Assembly: GCA_016124535.1 (NCBI GenBank)
Contig: WGNK01000027.1
Location: forward strand, 25,594 to 89,593
Length of the DNA stretch: 64,000 nt
DNA from: Azospirillum sp.
Lineage (GTDB): Bacteria; Pseudomonadota; Alphaproteobacteria; Azospirillales; Azospirillaceae
Direction of reading: 5' to 3'
In this document: positions 38,254-48,068 of the stretch, in pieces
Numbering within the stretch: position 1 is the stretch's first letter
Layout of the letters: each line of letters begins with the position of its first letter
Notes under the pieces: generated by a model
The model's input: only the letters and a program-made list of their open reading frames with translations
Databases searched by the model: none
What the model was told of the DNA's origin: nothing
Program-made: the position numbers and the translations under genes

Positions 38254-39153
38254 TTAACTGCGCGCGGTCCCGCACAGCCGGGTCGCGGCCACCCACCACG
38301 CGGGCTGTCCGGCCGCGATCGCCGCTGCAGCGGTTGCCGCCGCGGCGGCATCGGGATAGAGCCCGAAACAGGTGGCGCCGCTGCCCGAGAGCCGGGCGAG
38401 CAGGCAGCCGGAGGTTGCCGAGAGCGCTTCCAGCACCTCGGCGATCAGCGGTGCCAGGTGAATCGCCGGCGCGGTCAGGTCATTGTGCCGCTGAGCCAAT
38501 AGTTCGGCGAGGGCGTGGGGCCCGGCCGGTGCCGCATCGAAGCGGGCCGGCTGGGAAAATCCGCCCTGACGCGCCTTGAACACCGCTGGCGTCGGCAGCG
38601 GCAGGCCGGGATTGACCAGCACCGCCGGGCAATCGGGCAAGGGTGGGGTCGGGTCGAGCACCTCGCCGATGCCGCCGAAGAAGGCCGGGCGCCCGGCCAG
38701 GCAAACCGGCAGATCGGCGCCCAGCCCGGCGGCAACCGCGGCCAGGGTGGGGTGGTCGGGCGGCAGGCTCCAGAGCCGGGCCAGGCCACGCAGGCAGGCG
38801 GCGGCGTCGGCCGAGCCGCCGCCGATCCCGGAGGCGACCGGCAAGGCCTTGGTCAGGGTGATCGCCAGCGTCGGCGCGCGGCCGAGGGCGAGGGCCAGCG
38901 CCTGGGCTGCTCTCATCACCAGGTTGCCGTCCGGCGGCTCGGCGGCCAGCGCCGGGGCGAAACGGCCGCGGAGACGGAGCGAAAGCTGCGCGGCGGGGGC
39001 GATGGTCAGGTGGTCGCCGGCCTCGGCGAACATCACCAGGCTGTCCAACTCGTGGTAGCCATTGGCCCGCCGGCCCAGCACATGGAGATACAGGTTGACC
39101 TTGGCCGGTGCCGCTTCGTGCACCGCGCCGGTGTCGTCGATCGCCTGGGTCAT
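38254..39153 (-). CDS. ispE: 4-diphosphocytidyl-2-C-methyl-D-erythritol kinase
   Basis: 299-aa GHMP kinase of the MEP isoprenoid pathway. APAKVNLYLHVLGRRANGYHELDSLVMF is the N-terminal signature and LPVASGIGGGSADAAACLRGL the ATP-binding GHMP motif. LSGSGATCFGL is the third GHMP motif. It is 13 nt downstream of a large TPR gene and probably co-transcribed. The stop codon lies within a direct repeat of ACTTAACTGC (38242-38261). Confidence 0.96.
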   Translation of the reverse strand: MTQAIDDTGAVHEAAPAKVNLYLHVLGRRANGYHELDSLVMFAEAGDHLTIAPAAQLSLRLRGRFAPALAAEPPDGNLVMRAAQALALALGRAPTLAITLTKALPVASGIGGGSADAAACLRGLARLWSLPPDHPTLAAVAAGLGADLPVCLAGRPAFFGGIGEVLDPTPPLPDCPAVLVNPGLPLPTPAVFKARQGGFSQPARFDAAPAGPHALAELLAQRHNDLTAPAIHLAPLIAEVLEALSATSGCLLARLSGSGATCFGLYPDAAAAATAAAAIAAGQPAWWVAATRLCGTARS

Positions 39154-39166
39154 GGGGCTTGGCGGC

Positions 39167-40930
39167 TCAGTCGTAGACGCCGGGGATCATGCCGGCCCGG
39201 CGGTCCAGCTTGCCGCGCTCTTCCAGCTTTTTCTCGATCGCCTGCTTCAAGTCATCCTCGTCGGCGTATTGCAGGGCACGACGCCACTGGAAGAACGCTT
39301 CCTGGTGGCGGCCGATCGCCCAATAGGCGTCGCCCAGGTGGTCGTTGATTGTCGGATCGAGCGGCTTCAATTCGATCGCCCGCTCCAGCTGGCCGACCGC
39401 GCCGGCAAGATCGTTCATGCGGAACAGGACCCAACCCAGGCTGTCAATGATGTAGCCGTCCTTCGGCCGGAGTTCGACTGCGCGCTCGATCATCTGGCGC
39501 GCCTTGTCCAGGTGGTTGCCCTGATCGGCCCAGGAATAGCCCAGGTAGTTGAGCAGGATCGGCTGATCGGGACTGATCTCGATCGCCTTTGCAAGATCGG
39601 CTTCGGCGCGCGGCCAGTTGCCGGCGCCGTTGTAGACCACAGCGCGGCCGTAGAGCACCGGCCAGTAGCGCTCGTCGAGTTTCGGCAAGCGGGCGATGGC
39701 GCGATCATAGGCATCGATCGCCGCCTGGTTTCGCTTGGCGCCGCGCAGCAGGTCGCCAAGCCGGATCAGGGAGTCGGCGCGTTCAGGCCGCTCGGCGGCC
39801 ATTTTTTCGAGATCGGCGGCGGCCTCGTCGAGACGGTCGAGCCGGGCCAGGCTGTCGACGTTGCGCAGCCGCGCGGTCCAGGCCAGGACCGGGTCGGCTT
39901 CGACCTCGCGGTACAACGCGATCGCCGCCTCGTGATGGCCGCGTGCCGACATGATGTCGGCGATCATCAACTGCGGCAGCGGCGAGGTCGGGCTGAGATA
40001 CAGCGCGATACGGCCATAGACCAGCGACACCTCCTCCGATCCCTCCTGGTGGAGGGCGCTGGCGATGTCGAACAGGGCTTCGGCTAAGCCCTCACGCGCG
40101 GTGATTGCGAGCGGCGTCGGCGGGGTGTCGAGCGCATCCAGCGCGGAGTCCAGGATGACGCCGTCGGGGTTGTGTTCGACGAAATCCTGATAGAGCGAGC
40201 GGGCCAGCTCGATCTTGCCGGCGCGGCGGTAGAAGCCGCCGACCGCACGGACCACGCGCAACGTGTTGCCGCCGCCATTCAGCGCGATTTCGTACCAATG
40301 GGCGGCGCCGTCGGAATCGCCGGCGAGTTCGCTGATCTTGGCGGCATGCAGCGCATGCATCACCGCCAGGCCCGGAGAGGCTTCCAGCGGGGCCAGTTCG
40401 GCCAGGCCCTCCGCCGGCTTGCCTTCCGCCACCCGCAGCCAGGCGGCCACCATCGGCTTCAGGTATTTCGACAGCCCGTCATTGGTCAGATCCGCCAGAT
40501 GGTGTGACCCGCTGGCCAGATTGCCGGCGACCAGATCATTGGCGATCAGCAGCACCACCGGGATCGGGGCATCGGCATGGGCCGGGAGCAGGCGTTCCGC
40601 GAGCGGCACCGCCTCATCGATATGGCCCTCGCCGAGCTTGAGCAGGAAGGTTCGGCGCAACAGGTTGAGGTCGTCGGGGTCGCGGGCGAGGGCGCCGGCC
40701 ATGAACCGCGCCGCCGCCGCCCAGTCGTCCTGATGCTGGGCGAAGCGGCCGGCCAGATACTCGCCGACCGCGGGCACCGGTTCCGGTTCCGCGGGGGCGG
40801 TGCGCGCCTTGGGTCCCTCCGGAACCGCCCAGGTCGTCAGAGTGCCGGGCGTCGCCAAGCCGGCAACGAGGGCGAATGAGACGACGGCGATCGAGAGGAA
40901 GGGTGCGCGCCGCCGGGAAAGCCGATCCAT
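39167..40930 (-). CDS. Exported tetratricopeptide repeat protein
   Basis: 587-aa protein with an N-terminal signal (RRRAPFLSIAVVSFALVAGL) and at least ten TPR units. The clearest are in the C-terminal half, for example NYLGYSWADQGNHLDKARQMIERAVELRPKD, IIDSLGWVLFRMNDLAGAVGQLERAIELKP and NDHLGDAYWAIGRHQEAFFQWRRAL. This is a common protein partner upstream of ispE in Alphaproteobacteria. It probably works in the periplasm as a scaffold. I start at MDRLSRRR because GAGG lies 9 nt upstream; another ATG 9 nt earlier is possible. A much longer in-frame extension runs antisense to the esterase gene and is rejected. Confidence 0.9.
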   Translation of the reverse strand: MDRLSRRRAPFLSIAVVSFALVAGLATPGTLTTWAVPEGPKARTAPAEPEPVPAVGEYLAGRFAQHQDDWAAAARFMAGALARDPDDLNLLRRTFLLKLGEGHIDEAVPLAERLLPAHADAPIPVVLLIANDLVAGNLASGSHHLADLTNDGLSKYLKPMVAAWLRVAEGKPAEGLAELAPLEASPGLAVMHALHAAKISELAGDSDGAAHWYEIALNGGGNTLRVVRAVGGFYRRAGKIELARSLYQDFVEHNPDGVILDSALDALDTPPTPLAITAREGLAEALFDIASALHQEGSEEVSLVYGRIALYLSPTSPLPQLMIADIMSARGHHEAAIALYREVEADPVLAWTARLRNVDSLARLDRLDEAAADLEKMAAERPERADSLIRLGDLLRGAKRNQAAIDAYDRAIARLPKLDERYWPVLYGRAVVYNGAGNWPRAEADLAKAIEISPDQPILLNYLGYSWADQGNHLDKARQMIERAVELRPKDGYIIDSLGWVLFRMNDLAGAVGQLERAIELKPLDPTINDHLGDAYWAIGRHQEAFFQWRRALQYADEDDLKQAIEKKLEERGKLDRRAGMIPGVYD

Positions 40931-40993
40931 TCCGAACATCCTCGAGGGTCCCTCGCCGCGGTCCCGGTGCCCCTTGACCGTCGCAGCCGTGAC

Positions 40994-41023
40994 AGAATAG
41001 GTCACTTTCGCTTTATCGTCCAA
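40994..41023 (-). promoter_or_regulatory. Candidate sigma-70 promoter of TPR-ispE operon
   Basis: On the minus strand TTGGAC (-35) and TATTCT (-10) are 18 nt apart, about 60 nt upstream of the TPR gene start, in a locally AT-richer stretch. Confidence 0.35.
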
Positions 41024-41046
41024 TAGTCGCCACGAATACCGCCAAC

Positions 41047-41061
41047 CCGGCCTCCGGCCGG
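41047..41061 (-). terminator. 3' hairpin of esterase gene with TCC loop
   Basis: CCGGCC-TCC-GGCCGG is a perfect 6-bp stem placed directly after the esterase stop codon. No T-tract. It shares a 15-base core with the hairpin at 21110-21124. Confidence 0.45.
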
Positions 41062-42000
41062 TCAAGTCGCCCGCCGGAAGACGTGGCGCAACGCGCCGGC
41101 CACTTGCTGGACCGCGAGATTGCCGGCATCGATGATGGCGCCCATCGAAAAGAAGCCGTGGATCATGCCTTCGTAGCAGAACCACAGCGCCGGCACCCCG
41201 GCTTGGCGCAGCTTCAAGGCGTAGGCCCGGCCCTCGTCGCGCAAGGGATCGTGCTCGGCGCCGATCACCAGGGCGGGGGCCAGACCGCGGTGATCGGCGG
41301 CCCGCAGCAGCGCGGCACGGGGATCCAGCAGATGTTCGCCGAAATGGAGGCGGTTGGTCCAGTCGAGCCCGGCATCGTCGATAAACAGCGCCTCGGTGAC
41401 TCGACTCGACGTCTTGCCCGCCGGGTCGATCATCGGATAGATCAGCACTTGGTAGAGCGGCTGGCGCCGGCCCAGCCGCTTGGCTTCCAGGGGCACCGCG
41501 GCGGCCAGGTAGCCGCCGCCACTGTCGCCGGCCAACGCGATCCGGGCGGGATCGCCGCCGATCGCGCCGGCATTGAGGATCAGCCATTCATAGACGGCAT
41601 AGCTGTCCTCCAGCGGGGCGGGAAACGGGTGCTCGGGCGCGCGGCGGAAATCCGGGGCGATCACCATGCAATCGGCCTCGGCCGCCAGTGCTGTGCTGGT
41701 GCCGTCGTAGTCCTCCGCCGATAGCAGGACGCAGCCGCCGCCGTGGTACCAGACCAGCACCGGGACCGCCGCGTCGGTTGCCCGCGGCTTGTAAAGGCGG
41801 CACTTGATCGGACCGCGCGGGCCGGGGACGACCAGCTCGGCGATGCGATTGAGCGCGCGTGACGGTGGGTTGAGCTTTTTCCACAATCCGCTGAAGCCGG
41901 CGCGCGCCTCTTCCAGCGGCAGGTCGGAGATCGCCGGCGGTGGCGGTTGCTTGGCCGCGCGGCGGTCGAGGAAGGCTTTGACCTGGGGATCGAGCGACAT
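41062..42000 (-). CDS. Alpha/beta hydrolase (hormone-sensitive lipase family)
   Basis: 312-aa esterase-like enzyme. The oxyanion-hole motif HGGG is at residues 86-89, the nucleophile elbow GDSGGG has Ser160, and the predicted triad is completed by Asp251 (GAEHDPLRDE) and His281 (EGMIHGF). These are the hallmarks of the HSL/GDSAG family acting on short acyl esters. No signal peptide. The start at 42000 opens MSLDPQVKAFLD; an upstream extension is not conserved. Substrate unknown. Confidence 0.93.
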   Translation of the reverse strand: MSLDPQVKAFLDRRAAKQPPPPAISDLPLEEARAGFSGLWKKLNPPSRALNRIAELVVPGPRGPIKCRLYKPRATDAAVPVLVWYHGGGCVLLSAEDYDGTSTALAAEADCMVIAPDFRRAPEHPFPAPLEDSYAVYEWLILNAGAIGGDPARIALAGDSGGGYLAAAVPLEAKRLGRRQPLYQVLIYPMIDPAGKTSSRVTEALFIDDAGLDWTNRLHFGEHLLDPRAALLRAADHRGLAPALVIGAEHDPLRDEGRAYALKLRQAGVPALWFCYEGMIHGFFSMGAIIDAGNLAVQQVAGALRHVFRRAT

Positions 42001-42139
42001 GGCGCGGGCGCCTCGGGGTTGGGGAACCGGCCGGCCGGCCGAGTCCAGCACCATCGGCCATGACGGCGGGGCAATTCAACCGGATCATTGCGACCGTATC
42101 GCATCCTGGCCACCGGAGCCTTGACCGAACGTGAGATAA

Positions 42140-42151
42140 GTTGATATCAAC
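42140..42151. promoter_or_regulatory. Palindromic operator, probable MarR site
   Basis: GTTGATATCAAC is a perfect 12-bp palindrome 32 bp upstream of the VOC gene start, in a short AT-rich promoter region. TTGATATCAA is a typical MarR-family half-site arrangement, and a MarR gene is second in this operon. Confidence 0.65.
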
Positions 42152-42182
42152 CTATATCTCCAACGATCTCGAAGGGTGCCCA

Positions 42183-42965
42183 ATGTCCAGGTTCCAGGGG
42201 GCTTTCCTGTGGTACGAGCTGATGACCAGCGACCTCGCCGCGGCCACGGCGTTCTATCAGGCGGTGCTCGGCTGGTCGGCGCGTGACGCCGGGATGCCCG
42301 GCATGACCTACACCCTGTTTTCGCGACAAGAGGGTGCGATGCAGCAAGCCGGCGCGTTGCCGCTGCCCCGGGACGGTGCCTGCGCCGATGCCCGGCCGTG
42401 CTGGATCGGCTATGTCGGGGTCGACGACGTCGATGCCGTGGCCGCGCGGATCGCGGCGGCGGGCGGTGCCATCCATCGGCCGGGAACCGAGATTCCGGGC
42501 ATCGGCCGTTTTGCCATCGTCGGCGAACCCCAGGGGGCGGTCTTCGCCTTGTTCAAGCCGGCCTGCTCGGAACCGCCGGCCGACGCGCCGCCGGCCGGAC
42601 CGGGTCTGGTCGGCTGGCATGAACTGCAGGTTCCGGACACCGCGGCGGCGTTGTCGCTGTTGACGGCGTTGTTCGGCTGGGCGCCGGGGGCGGTCCACGA
42701 GATCGGCGCAACCGGCGGCCAGTACCAGGTAATTTCCCGGGGCGACAAGGATATCGGCGGTCTGATGCCGAATACCCACCCGCTACGGCCGCCGCATTGG
42801 CGGTATTATTTCAACGTCGACGACGTGGCGGCGGTGCTCGGCCGGGTCACCGGAAGCGGCGGGCAGGTGATGAACGGCCCCTGTCCGGTTCCCGGCGGTT
42901 TGCAGATGGCGCAATGCCGGGATCCCCAGGGGGCGGTATTCGCCCTGGTGGGCCCGCTTGACTGA
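42183..42965 (+). CDS. Two-domain VOC (glyoxalase/bleomycin-resistance-like) protein
   Basis: 260-aa protein with two VOC domains. The first (residues ~7-125) begins FLWYELMTSDLAAATAFYQAVLGW; the second (~135-258) begins GWHELQVPDTAAALSLLTALFGW. Both end with a DPQGA/EPQGAVFAL(F/V) strand. Such proteins are often metal-dependent enzymes or binding proteins for hydrophobic or toxic compounds; the second domain lacks some expected ligands. The start at 42183 follows GAAGGGTG. It overlaps the MarR gene by 8 bp and has a palindromic operator upstream. Confidence 0.92.
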   Translation: MSRFQGAFLWYELMTSDLAAATAFYQAVLGWSARDAGMPGMTYTLFSRQEGAMQQAGALPLPRDGACADARPCWIGYVGVDDVDAVAARIAAAGGAIHRPGTEIPGIGRFAIVGEPQGAVFALFKPACSEPPADAPPAGPGLVGWHELQVPDTAAALSLLTALFGWAPGAVHEIGATGGQYQVISRGDKDIGGLMPNTHPLRPPHWRYYFNVDDVAAVLGRVTGSGGQVMNGPCPVPGGLQMAQCRDPQGAVFALVGPLD

Positions 42966-43413
42966 GCCAGCGCCCGAGATCGGCCACGCCGCGACCCTGC
43001 GCGTGAGAGACAGCTGCCTTTGTCTTCACGCGCAACGCGCCGCGCGCGCGCTGGCGCGGCATTTCGACGACATCCTGCGCCCCGTCGGCCTGACCAACGG
43101 TCAATTCTCCCTGATGATGGCGCTCAACCGGCCGGAACCGCCGGTGATGGGGCAGGTCGCGGATCTGCTGGCGATGGATCGTACCACGCTGACCGCGTGT
43201 CTCAAGCCCCTGGTCGGGCGCGGCCTGGTCACGGCGTCGGTCGACGATCGCGACCACCGCCGGCGCCGGATCGCGCTGACGCGCTCCGGTCGGCAGCTGC
43301 TGGCCGCGGCCTATCCGGTGTGGCAGGCGGCACACGACGCCCTTGAGGGCCGATTGCGTGCCCATGACCCGGAGCGGCTGCGTGATGGCCTGCTGGCGCT
43401 TGGCCGACTCTGA
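42958..43413 (+). CDS. MarR-family transcriptional regulator
   Basis: Up to 151 aa. DSCLCLHAQRAARALARHFDDILRPVGLTNGQFSLMMAL is the dimerisation/HTH start, VADLLAMDRTTLTACLKPLVGRGLV the recognition helix, and DDRDHRRRRIALTRSGRQLL the wing. The N-terminal CxC could make it redox-responsive. It starts at a TTG (42958) overlapping the VOC stop; a GTG at 43003 would give a shorter product. It likely controls its own operon through the upstream palindrome. Confidence 0.88.
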   Translation: MTEPAPEIGHAATLRVRDSCLCLHAQRAARALARHFDDILRPVGLTNGQFSLMMALNRPEPPVMGQVADLLAMDRTTLTACLKPLVGRGLVTASVDDRDHRRRRIALTRSGRQLLAAAYPVWQAAHDALEGRLRAHDPERLRDGLLALGRL

Positions 43414-43442
43414 GTGCCGATCGTGCCGCGAGCCGGCCGGTC

Positions 43443-44576
43443 TCACTCCCGACGGACATAACTTTCGACCAGGTCCTCGCCGGCACGGCGCACCCCGATC
43501 CGCACAAAGCCGGCGGCCTGGTCCACGGTATCGATGCCGAACGGGGCGAGTGCCGGGATGCCGTCACCGCCGATCAGTCGTGGCGCCCGGAACCATTCCA
43601 GGCGGTCGATCAGGCGCTGGCGCACCAGCCCGGCGGAGAGCCGGGCGCCGCCTTCGATCAGGATCCTGGTCAATCCACGCTCGGCCAGCACCCGGCACAG
43701 GGCCGGCAGGTCCAGCGTGCCGGCAGCGGTCACCGGGCTCTTGACGACCTCCAGGCCGCAGGCGCGATAGGCCTGGGCGCGCATCGGTTCGGCGTCGGGG
43801 CGGACCAGCAGCCAGGTCGGCACCTCCGCGGCGCTGCGCACCAGCCGGCTGGTCAGGGGCAGGCGCAACCGGCCATCGACGATCAGCCGCACCGGAGACC
43901 GCGTCTCCAGGCCGGGCAGGCGGCAGGTCAGCAGCGGGTCGTCGGCCAGCGCGGTGCCGATGCCGATCATGATGGCATCGTGGCTGGCGCGCAGACTGTG
44001 GCCCCAGGCGCGGGCGGTTTCGCCGGTGATCCAACGGCTGGCGCCGCTATGGGTGGCGATCCGGCCGTCGAGCGTGCTGGCGACTTTGAGGGTCAGCAGC
44101 GGTCGTCCGGCCTCGACCCGCTGCAGGAAGCCCTGGTTCTGCGCGCGCGCCTCGGCCCGGCACAACCCGACTTCAACCGCGATCCCGGCTGCCCGCAACC
44201 GGGCGATGCCGGCGCCCGAAACGCGCGGGTCAGGGTCTTCGCAGGCGACGACCGCACGCGCGATGCCGGCCCGGATCAGGGCATCGGCACAGGGCGGGGT
44301 GCGGCCATGGTGGCTGCAGGGCTCCAGGGTGATATAGGCCGAAGTGCCCTTCGCCGCCGCGCCAGCGCGCGCCAGCGCCTCGGTCTCGGCGTGGGGGCGT
44401 CCGCCCGGCTGGGTCCAGCCGCGCCCGATCGCTTGCCCGTCGCGCACCAGCACGCAGCCGACCGCCGGGTTGGGCCAGACCGCGCCCAGGCCGCGTTCAG
44501 CCAAAGCCAGGGCCGAACGCATGAAGCCGAGTTCGGCGGCGCTATGGCCGGCCTTGGTGTGATGGGCCGCTGTCAA
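43443..44576 (-). CDS. ribD: Bifunctional riboflavin biosynthesis deaminase/reductase
   Basis: 377-aa enzyme for two steps of riboflavin synthesis. The N-terminal deaminase domain (~15-145) has HAETEAL and [11 protein letters not shown] zinc ligands. The C-terminal reductase (~155-377) has [32 protein letters not shown] and [14 protein letters not shown]. Initiation appears to use TTG at 44576, because the conserved first helix [14 protein letters not shown] begins 17 residues later and no ATG precedes it; this TTG overlaps the nrdR TGA, suggesting coupling. Part of glyA-nrdR-ribD. Confidence 0.95.
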   Translation of the reverse strand: MTAAHHTKAGHSAAELGFMRSALALAERGLGAVWPNPAVGCVLVRDGQAIGRGWTQPGGRPHAETEALARAGAAAKGTSAYITLEPCSHHGRTPPCADALIRAGIARAVVACEDPDPRVSGAGIARLRAAGIAVEVGLCRAEARAQNQGFLQRVEAGRPLLTLKVASTLDGRIATHSGASRWITGETARAWGHSLRASHDAIMIGIGTALADDPLLTCRLPGLETRSPVRLIVDGRLRLPLTSRLVRSAAEVPTWLLVRPDAEPMRAQAYRACGLEVVKSPVTAAGTLDLPALCRVLAERGLTRILIEGGARLSAGLVRQRLIDRLEWFRAPRLIGGDGIPALAPFGIDTVDQAAGFVRIGVRRAGEDLVESYVRRE

Positions 44577-45037
44577 GTATGCCCGTGCTCAGGTGCCAGT
44601 TGCTCGACGAATTGGTTGAAGTCTGCCGCCTCGCGGAAATCCCGGTAGACCGAAGCGTAGCGGACATAGGCGACCTGATCGAGATTGAGCAGATGGTTCA
44701 TCACCATCTCCCCGATCTGCTTCGACGGGATTTCGCTTTCGCCGGAAGATTCCAACTGGCGAACCAGGCTGTTGACCACGCGGTCGATGCGGTCGGCATC
44801 GACCGGCCGCTTGCGCAGGGCGATGCGCATCGAGCGCAGCAGCTTGTCGCGTTCGAACGGTTCGCGCTGGCCGTTGCTCTTGACCACGGTCAGCTCGCGC
44901 AGCTGGACCCGCTCAAAGGTGGTGAAGCGGGCGCCGCAGCCGGGACACAAGCGCCGCCTGCGGATGGCCGAGTTGTCCTCGGTCGGGCGCGAATCCTTGA
45001 CCTGGGTATCGTCGTTTCCGCAAAATGGACAGCGCAT
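44573..45037 (-). CDS. nrdR: Ribonucleotide reductase repressor NrdR
   Basis: 154-aa ATP/dATP-sensing repressor of ribonucleotide reductase genes. The N-terminal zinc ribbon has [15 protein letters not shown] and [12 protein letters not shown] (four cysteines). The ATP-cone domain (~50-140) has [20 protein letters not shown] and [13 protein letters not shown]. It lies between glyA and ribD, the usual alphaproteobacterial order. Confidence 0.97.
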   Translation of the reverse strand: MRCPFCGNDDTQVKDSRPTEDNSAIRRRRLCPGCGARFTTFERVQLRELTVVKSNGQREPFERDKLLRSMRIALRKRPVDADRIDRVVNSLVRQLESSGESEIPSKQIGEMVMNHLLNLDQVAYVRYASVYRDFREAADFNQFVEQLAPEHGHT

Positions 45038-45074
45038 GAATGACCTCGCAGGTTAACCAGTTGGGACCGTATTA

Positions 45075-46403
45075 TCAGCTGGTATAGATTGGGAAGCTGC
45101 GGCACAAAATCTTGACGCGTTCCCGGACAGACAACTCAATTTTGGAATTATCCCCGGAATTGCTGGCCGACAGGCCATCCAGGACCTCGACGATCAGGTT
45201 GCCGACGGCGCGGAACTCGGTCACACCGAAACCGCGGGTGGTCGCCGCCGGACTGCCCAGGCGAACCCCGGAGGTGACCATCGGCTTTTCCGGATCGAAC
45301 GGCACGCCATTCTTGTTGCAGGTCATGCCGGCCCGCTCCAGGCTGGCTTCCGCCGCCTTGCCGGTCAGCCGCTTGGGCCGGAGATCCACCAGCATCAGGT
45401 GGCAGTCGGTGCCGCCGGACACGATATCGAGGCCGCCCTCGAGCAGAATTGCCGCCAGAGCCTGGGCATTGGCCACCACCGAACGGGTATAGTCCTTGAA
45501 CGCGGGTTGCAGGGCCTCGCCGAAGGCAACCGCCTTGGCGGCGATGACATGCATCAAGGGGCCGCCCTGCAGCCCCGGAAACACCGCCGAATTGATTTTC
45601 TTGCCGAGTTCCGGGTCGTTCGACAGGATCATGCCGCCGCGGGGGCCGCGCAGGGTCTTGTGGGTGGTGGTGGTGACGACATGGGCGTGGGGCAGGGGGC
45701 TGGGGAAGACGCCGCCGGCAACCAGGCCGGCGAAATGCGCCATGTCGACCATGAAATAGGCCCCGACGGCGTCGGCGATTTTGCGGAAGCGGGCGAAATC
45801 GATGACGCGCGGATAGGCCGAACCGCCGGCGATGATCAGCTTCGGCCGATGTTCCAGGGCCAGGCGCTCGACCTCGTCATAATCGATCCGGGCGTCGTCG
45901 CGACGCACGCCGTATTGGACCGCTTTGAACCACTTGCCCGACAGATTGGGCGGGGCGCCGTGGGTCAGGTGGCCGCCCGCCGCCAGCGACATGCCGAGTA
46001 CACAGTCGCCCGGCTGCAGCAAGGCCAGCAAGACCGCCTGGTTGGCCTGGGCACCGGAATGGGGCTGGACATTGGCAAAGGCACAATCAAACAGCTTGCA
46101 GGCGCGTTCGATCGCCAGCGCCTCGGCAATATCGACGAATTCGCAGCCGCCGTAATAGCGCCGGCCGGGATAGCCTTCGGCATATTTGTTGGTCAGCACC
46201 GAGCCCTGGGCTTCAAGCACGGCCCGCGAGACGATATTTTCCGAGGCGATCAACTCGATCTGATCTTGTTCGCGCACCAGTTCGGCGTGCAACGCCTCGG
46301 CCAGGGCCGGATCGCTCTCGGCCAGCGTGGCGCCGAAGAACCGGGCGGTGCCTTGGGCGGAATCGACGGGCGCCGGGCTCGCCGCGGTCTGGGGCAGGGA
46401 CAT
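45075..46403 (-). CDS. glyA: Serine hydroxymethyltransferase
   Basis: 442-aa PLP enzyme interconverting serine and glycine with tetrahydrofolate. [43 protein letters not shown] is the N-terminal signature. [17 protein letters not shown] contains the PLP lysine. The ATG at 46403 follows AGAGGAAT; the first ~20 residues are a non-conserved extension, and a longer upstream frame is rejected. It is 58 nt downstream of rpiB. Confidence 0.97.
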   Translation of the reverse strand: MSLPQTAASPAPVDSAQGTARFFGATLAESDPALAEALHAELVREQDQIELIASENIVSRAVLEAQGSVLTNKYAEGYPGRRYYGGCEFVDIAEALAIERACKLFDCAFANVQPHSGAQANQAVLLALLQPGDCVLGMSLAAGGHLTHGAPPNLSGKWFKAVQYGVRRDDARIDYDEVERLALEHRPKLIIAGGSAYPRVIDFARFRKIADAVGAYFMVDMAHFAGLVAGGVFPSPLPHAHVVTTTTHKTLRGPRGGMILSNDPELGKKINSAVFPGLQGGPLMHVIAAKAVAFGEALQPAFKDYTRSVVANAQALAAILLEGGLDIVSGGTDCHLMLVDLRPKRLTGKAAEASLERAGMTCNKNGVPFDPEKPMVTSGVRLGSPAATTRGFGVTEFRAVGNLIVEVLDGLSASNSGDNSKIELSVRERVKILCRSFPIYTS

Positions 46404-46461
46404 GACGGATATTCCTCTCTGAATGGATAGCTGCAACGGGCGCGCGGTGTCAGCGGCCGGC

Positions 46462-46923
46462 TCAACCGAGCTTGGCGATCCGGCGGCTGTGGCGTTCGCC
46501 GCTGTCGAATGGGGTTGCCAGGAAGACATCCAGGCATTGCAAGGCGGTCTCTGGCCCGATTACGCGTGCCCCAAGAGCCAGGACATTGGCATCGTTGTGC
46601 TGGCGCGCCAGCTTTGCGGTCGTGACATCGTGGCAGACCGCCGCGCGCACGCCGGAGTGGCGGTTCGCCGCGATACTGATGCCAATACCGGTGCCGCACA
46701 CCAGAACCCCGCGACTGGCCCGGCCGGCCCCCAGGGCTTCGGCCATGGCGCTGCCGTAATCCGGATAGTCCACCGACTCCGGACCATGGGTGCCGAGGTC
46801 GAGCACGGCATGCCCGGCGCCGAGCAAGCGGTCCTTGAGCTGGTTCTTCAGCTCGAACCCGGCATGGTCGGCAGCAACCGCAATGGTTTCTCCCGTGGTT
46901 TCCCCAACGGTTTCAGATGTCAT
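46462..46923 (-). CDS. rpiB: Ribose-5-phosphate isomerase B
   Basis: 153-aa isomerase of ribose/ribulose 5-phosphate. [20 protein letters not shown] and [28 protein letters not shown] carry the substrate-binding residues and the catalytic cysteine. The first ~12 residues ([12 protein letters not shown]) are a small repeat outside the fold. First gene of rpiB-glyA-nrdR-ribD. Confidence 0.95.
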   Translation of the reverse strand: MTSETVGETTGETIAVAADHAGFELKNQLKDRLLGAGHAVLDLGTHGPESVDYPDYGSAMAEALGAGRASRGVLVCGTGIGISIAANRHSGVRAAVCHDVTTAKLARQHNDANVLALGARVIGPETALQCLDVFLATPFDSGERHSRRIAKLG

Positions 46924-47506
46924 CGAAAGCAACTCCGGAGACCCCGCCCGGAATCGCGGCCGGTCGTGGGGGCAAACAGTTCAGCGTGGCGCGATGCTAC
47001 CAGATATCGGCGGGTTTGGCCAGTTTGCCACAAAGCCAAGGACAGCCTTGCACGTAGCGCGGAAGTCGTCCGAACCGGCGATGAAGCGGTCGAGACCCCG
47101 CCGGCCACCGCCTGATGCTTTCAGCGCATCCTCCGGGGATCAGGGACGATTCGGCGCGGGCCGGGCGGTCTGGGCGCTTGGCAGAGGGGTACGGTTCGGC
47201 CTGGGAAGAAGCGCCTGGAAACCAAGAATTTCTCACTTCTTGTAGGGATTTGACCGTGGCCACCGTCCGGCAAATCGAGGCTGGAATCCGCGCCAATCGC
47301 GCTGATCGCTGGCGATTAGAGTTTGGTATTGGTTGCCGAGATTGGGCCCGGCATCCTCGACTGTAGCCCCTCCGACTGTCACCGACTGCGCGAGTTCTGC
47401 AGACCATAGAATTGGTTGGGTGACCTATGCTGAAATTTTATTGACAGGCAAATCGCGCTGTGAGATTTGGTATAGACTGCATAATGAAAAACCAGGATTT
47501 AATCCG
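46924..47506. other. Divergent intergenic region rpiB-mucR
   Basis: 583 bp with no convincing gene; short frames here have poor composition and no ribosome-binding site. It holds inverted repeats CAAGAA/TTCTTG (47223-47242) and AATCGC/GCGATT (47295-47317). AT content rises over the last ~90 bp before the MucR gene, including TTGACA and, 24 nt further on, TATAGA; that spacing is too long for a standard promoter. Confidence 0.5.
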
Positions 47507-47950
47507 ATGACAGACCAGCAGCACCATGACCTTCCGGAGGGCACCCTGTTGCGCATGACCGCCGACATAGTATCGGCCTATGTCAGCAAGAACGTGCTCC
47601 CGGCTCAGCAGATACCGGACGTGATCAACACCGTGTTCTCGTCTTTGACCGGACTCAACGGCACTCCGGCGGAAGCGCCGGCGGAGCCATTGAAGCCGGC
47701 GGTGCCGGTGCGCAAGTCGGTAACCCCCGGCTACATCGTTTGTCTGGAGGATGGCAAGAAGCTGAAGATGCTGAAGCGCCACCTGCGTTCGACCTATAAC
47801 ATGTCGCCGGATGAGTATCGCACCCGCTGGGGACTTCCGTCGGACTATCCGATGGTGGCACCGGACTATGCTGCCCAGCGGTCGGAGTTTGCCAAGCGAA
47901 TCGGCCTGGGCCGCAGTTCCGGTCGGCAGACCCGCCGGAAGGCATCCTGA
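47507..47950 (+). CDS. MucR/Ros-family transcriptional regulator with altered zinc finger
   Basis: 147-aa DNA-binding global regulator family typical of Alphaproteobacteria. The N-terminal part (LRMTADIVSAYVSKNVLPAQQIPDVINTVFSSL) is the oligomerisation region. The finger-like domain reads VCLEDGKKLKMLKRHLRSTYNMSPDEYRTRWGLPSDYPMVAP. In Ros the ligands are Cys-x2-Cys-x9-His-x3/4-His; here they are Cys79, Asp82, His92 and no second histidine, so zinc binding may be lost or reduced. The ATG at 47507 begins MTDQQHHDLP. Confidence 0.92.
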   Translation: MTDQQHHDLPEGTLLRMTADIVSAYVSKNVLPAQQIPDVINTVFSSLTGLNGTPAEAPAEPLKPAVPVRKSVTPGYIVCLEDGKKLKMLKRHLRSTYNMSPDEYRTRWGLPSDYPMVAPDYAAQRSEFAKRIGLGRSSGRQTRRKAS

Positions 47951-48068
47951 GAGGGTGATCGCGAGCGCCGGTCCGATCCGGGGCGGCGTTCACCGTCGGC
48001 CCGTTGCCGCTGGCATTACCCGCTTGCCACACCCCGGGCGGGTCTCCCGGCCGCAGCCGTGGCCCGGA

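Noticed and set aside
40931..41587. Upstream in-frame extension of the TPR protein
   Set aside because: It runs antisense through the esterase gene, has no TPR or signal features, and would bury the evident signal peptide.
47115..47366. 83-codon frame between rpiB and mucR
   Set aside because: Poor codon usage, no ribosome-binding site and no recognisable domain.
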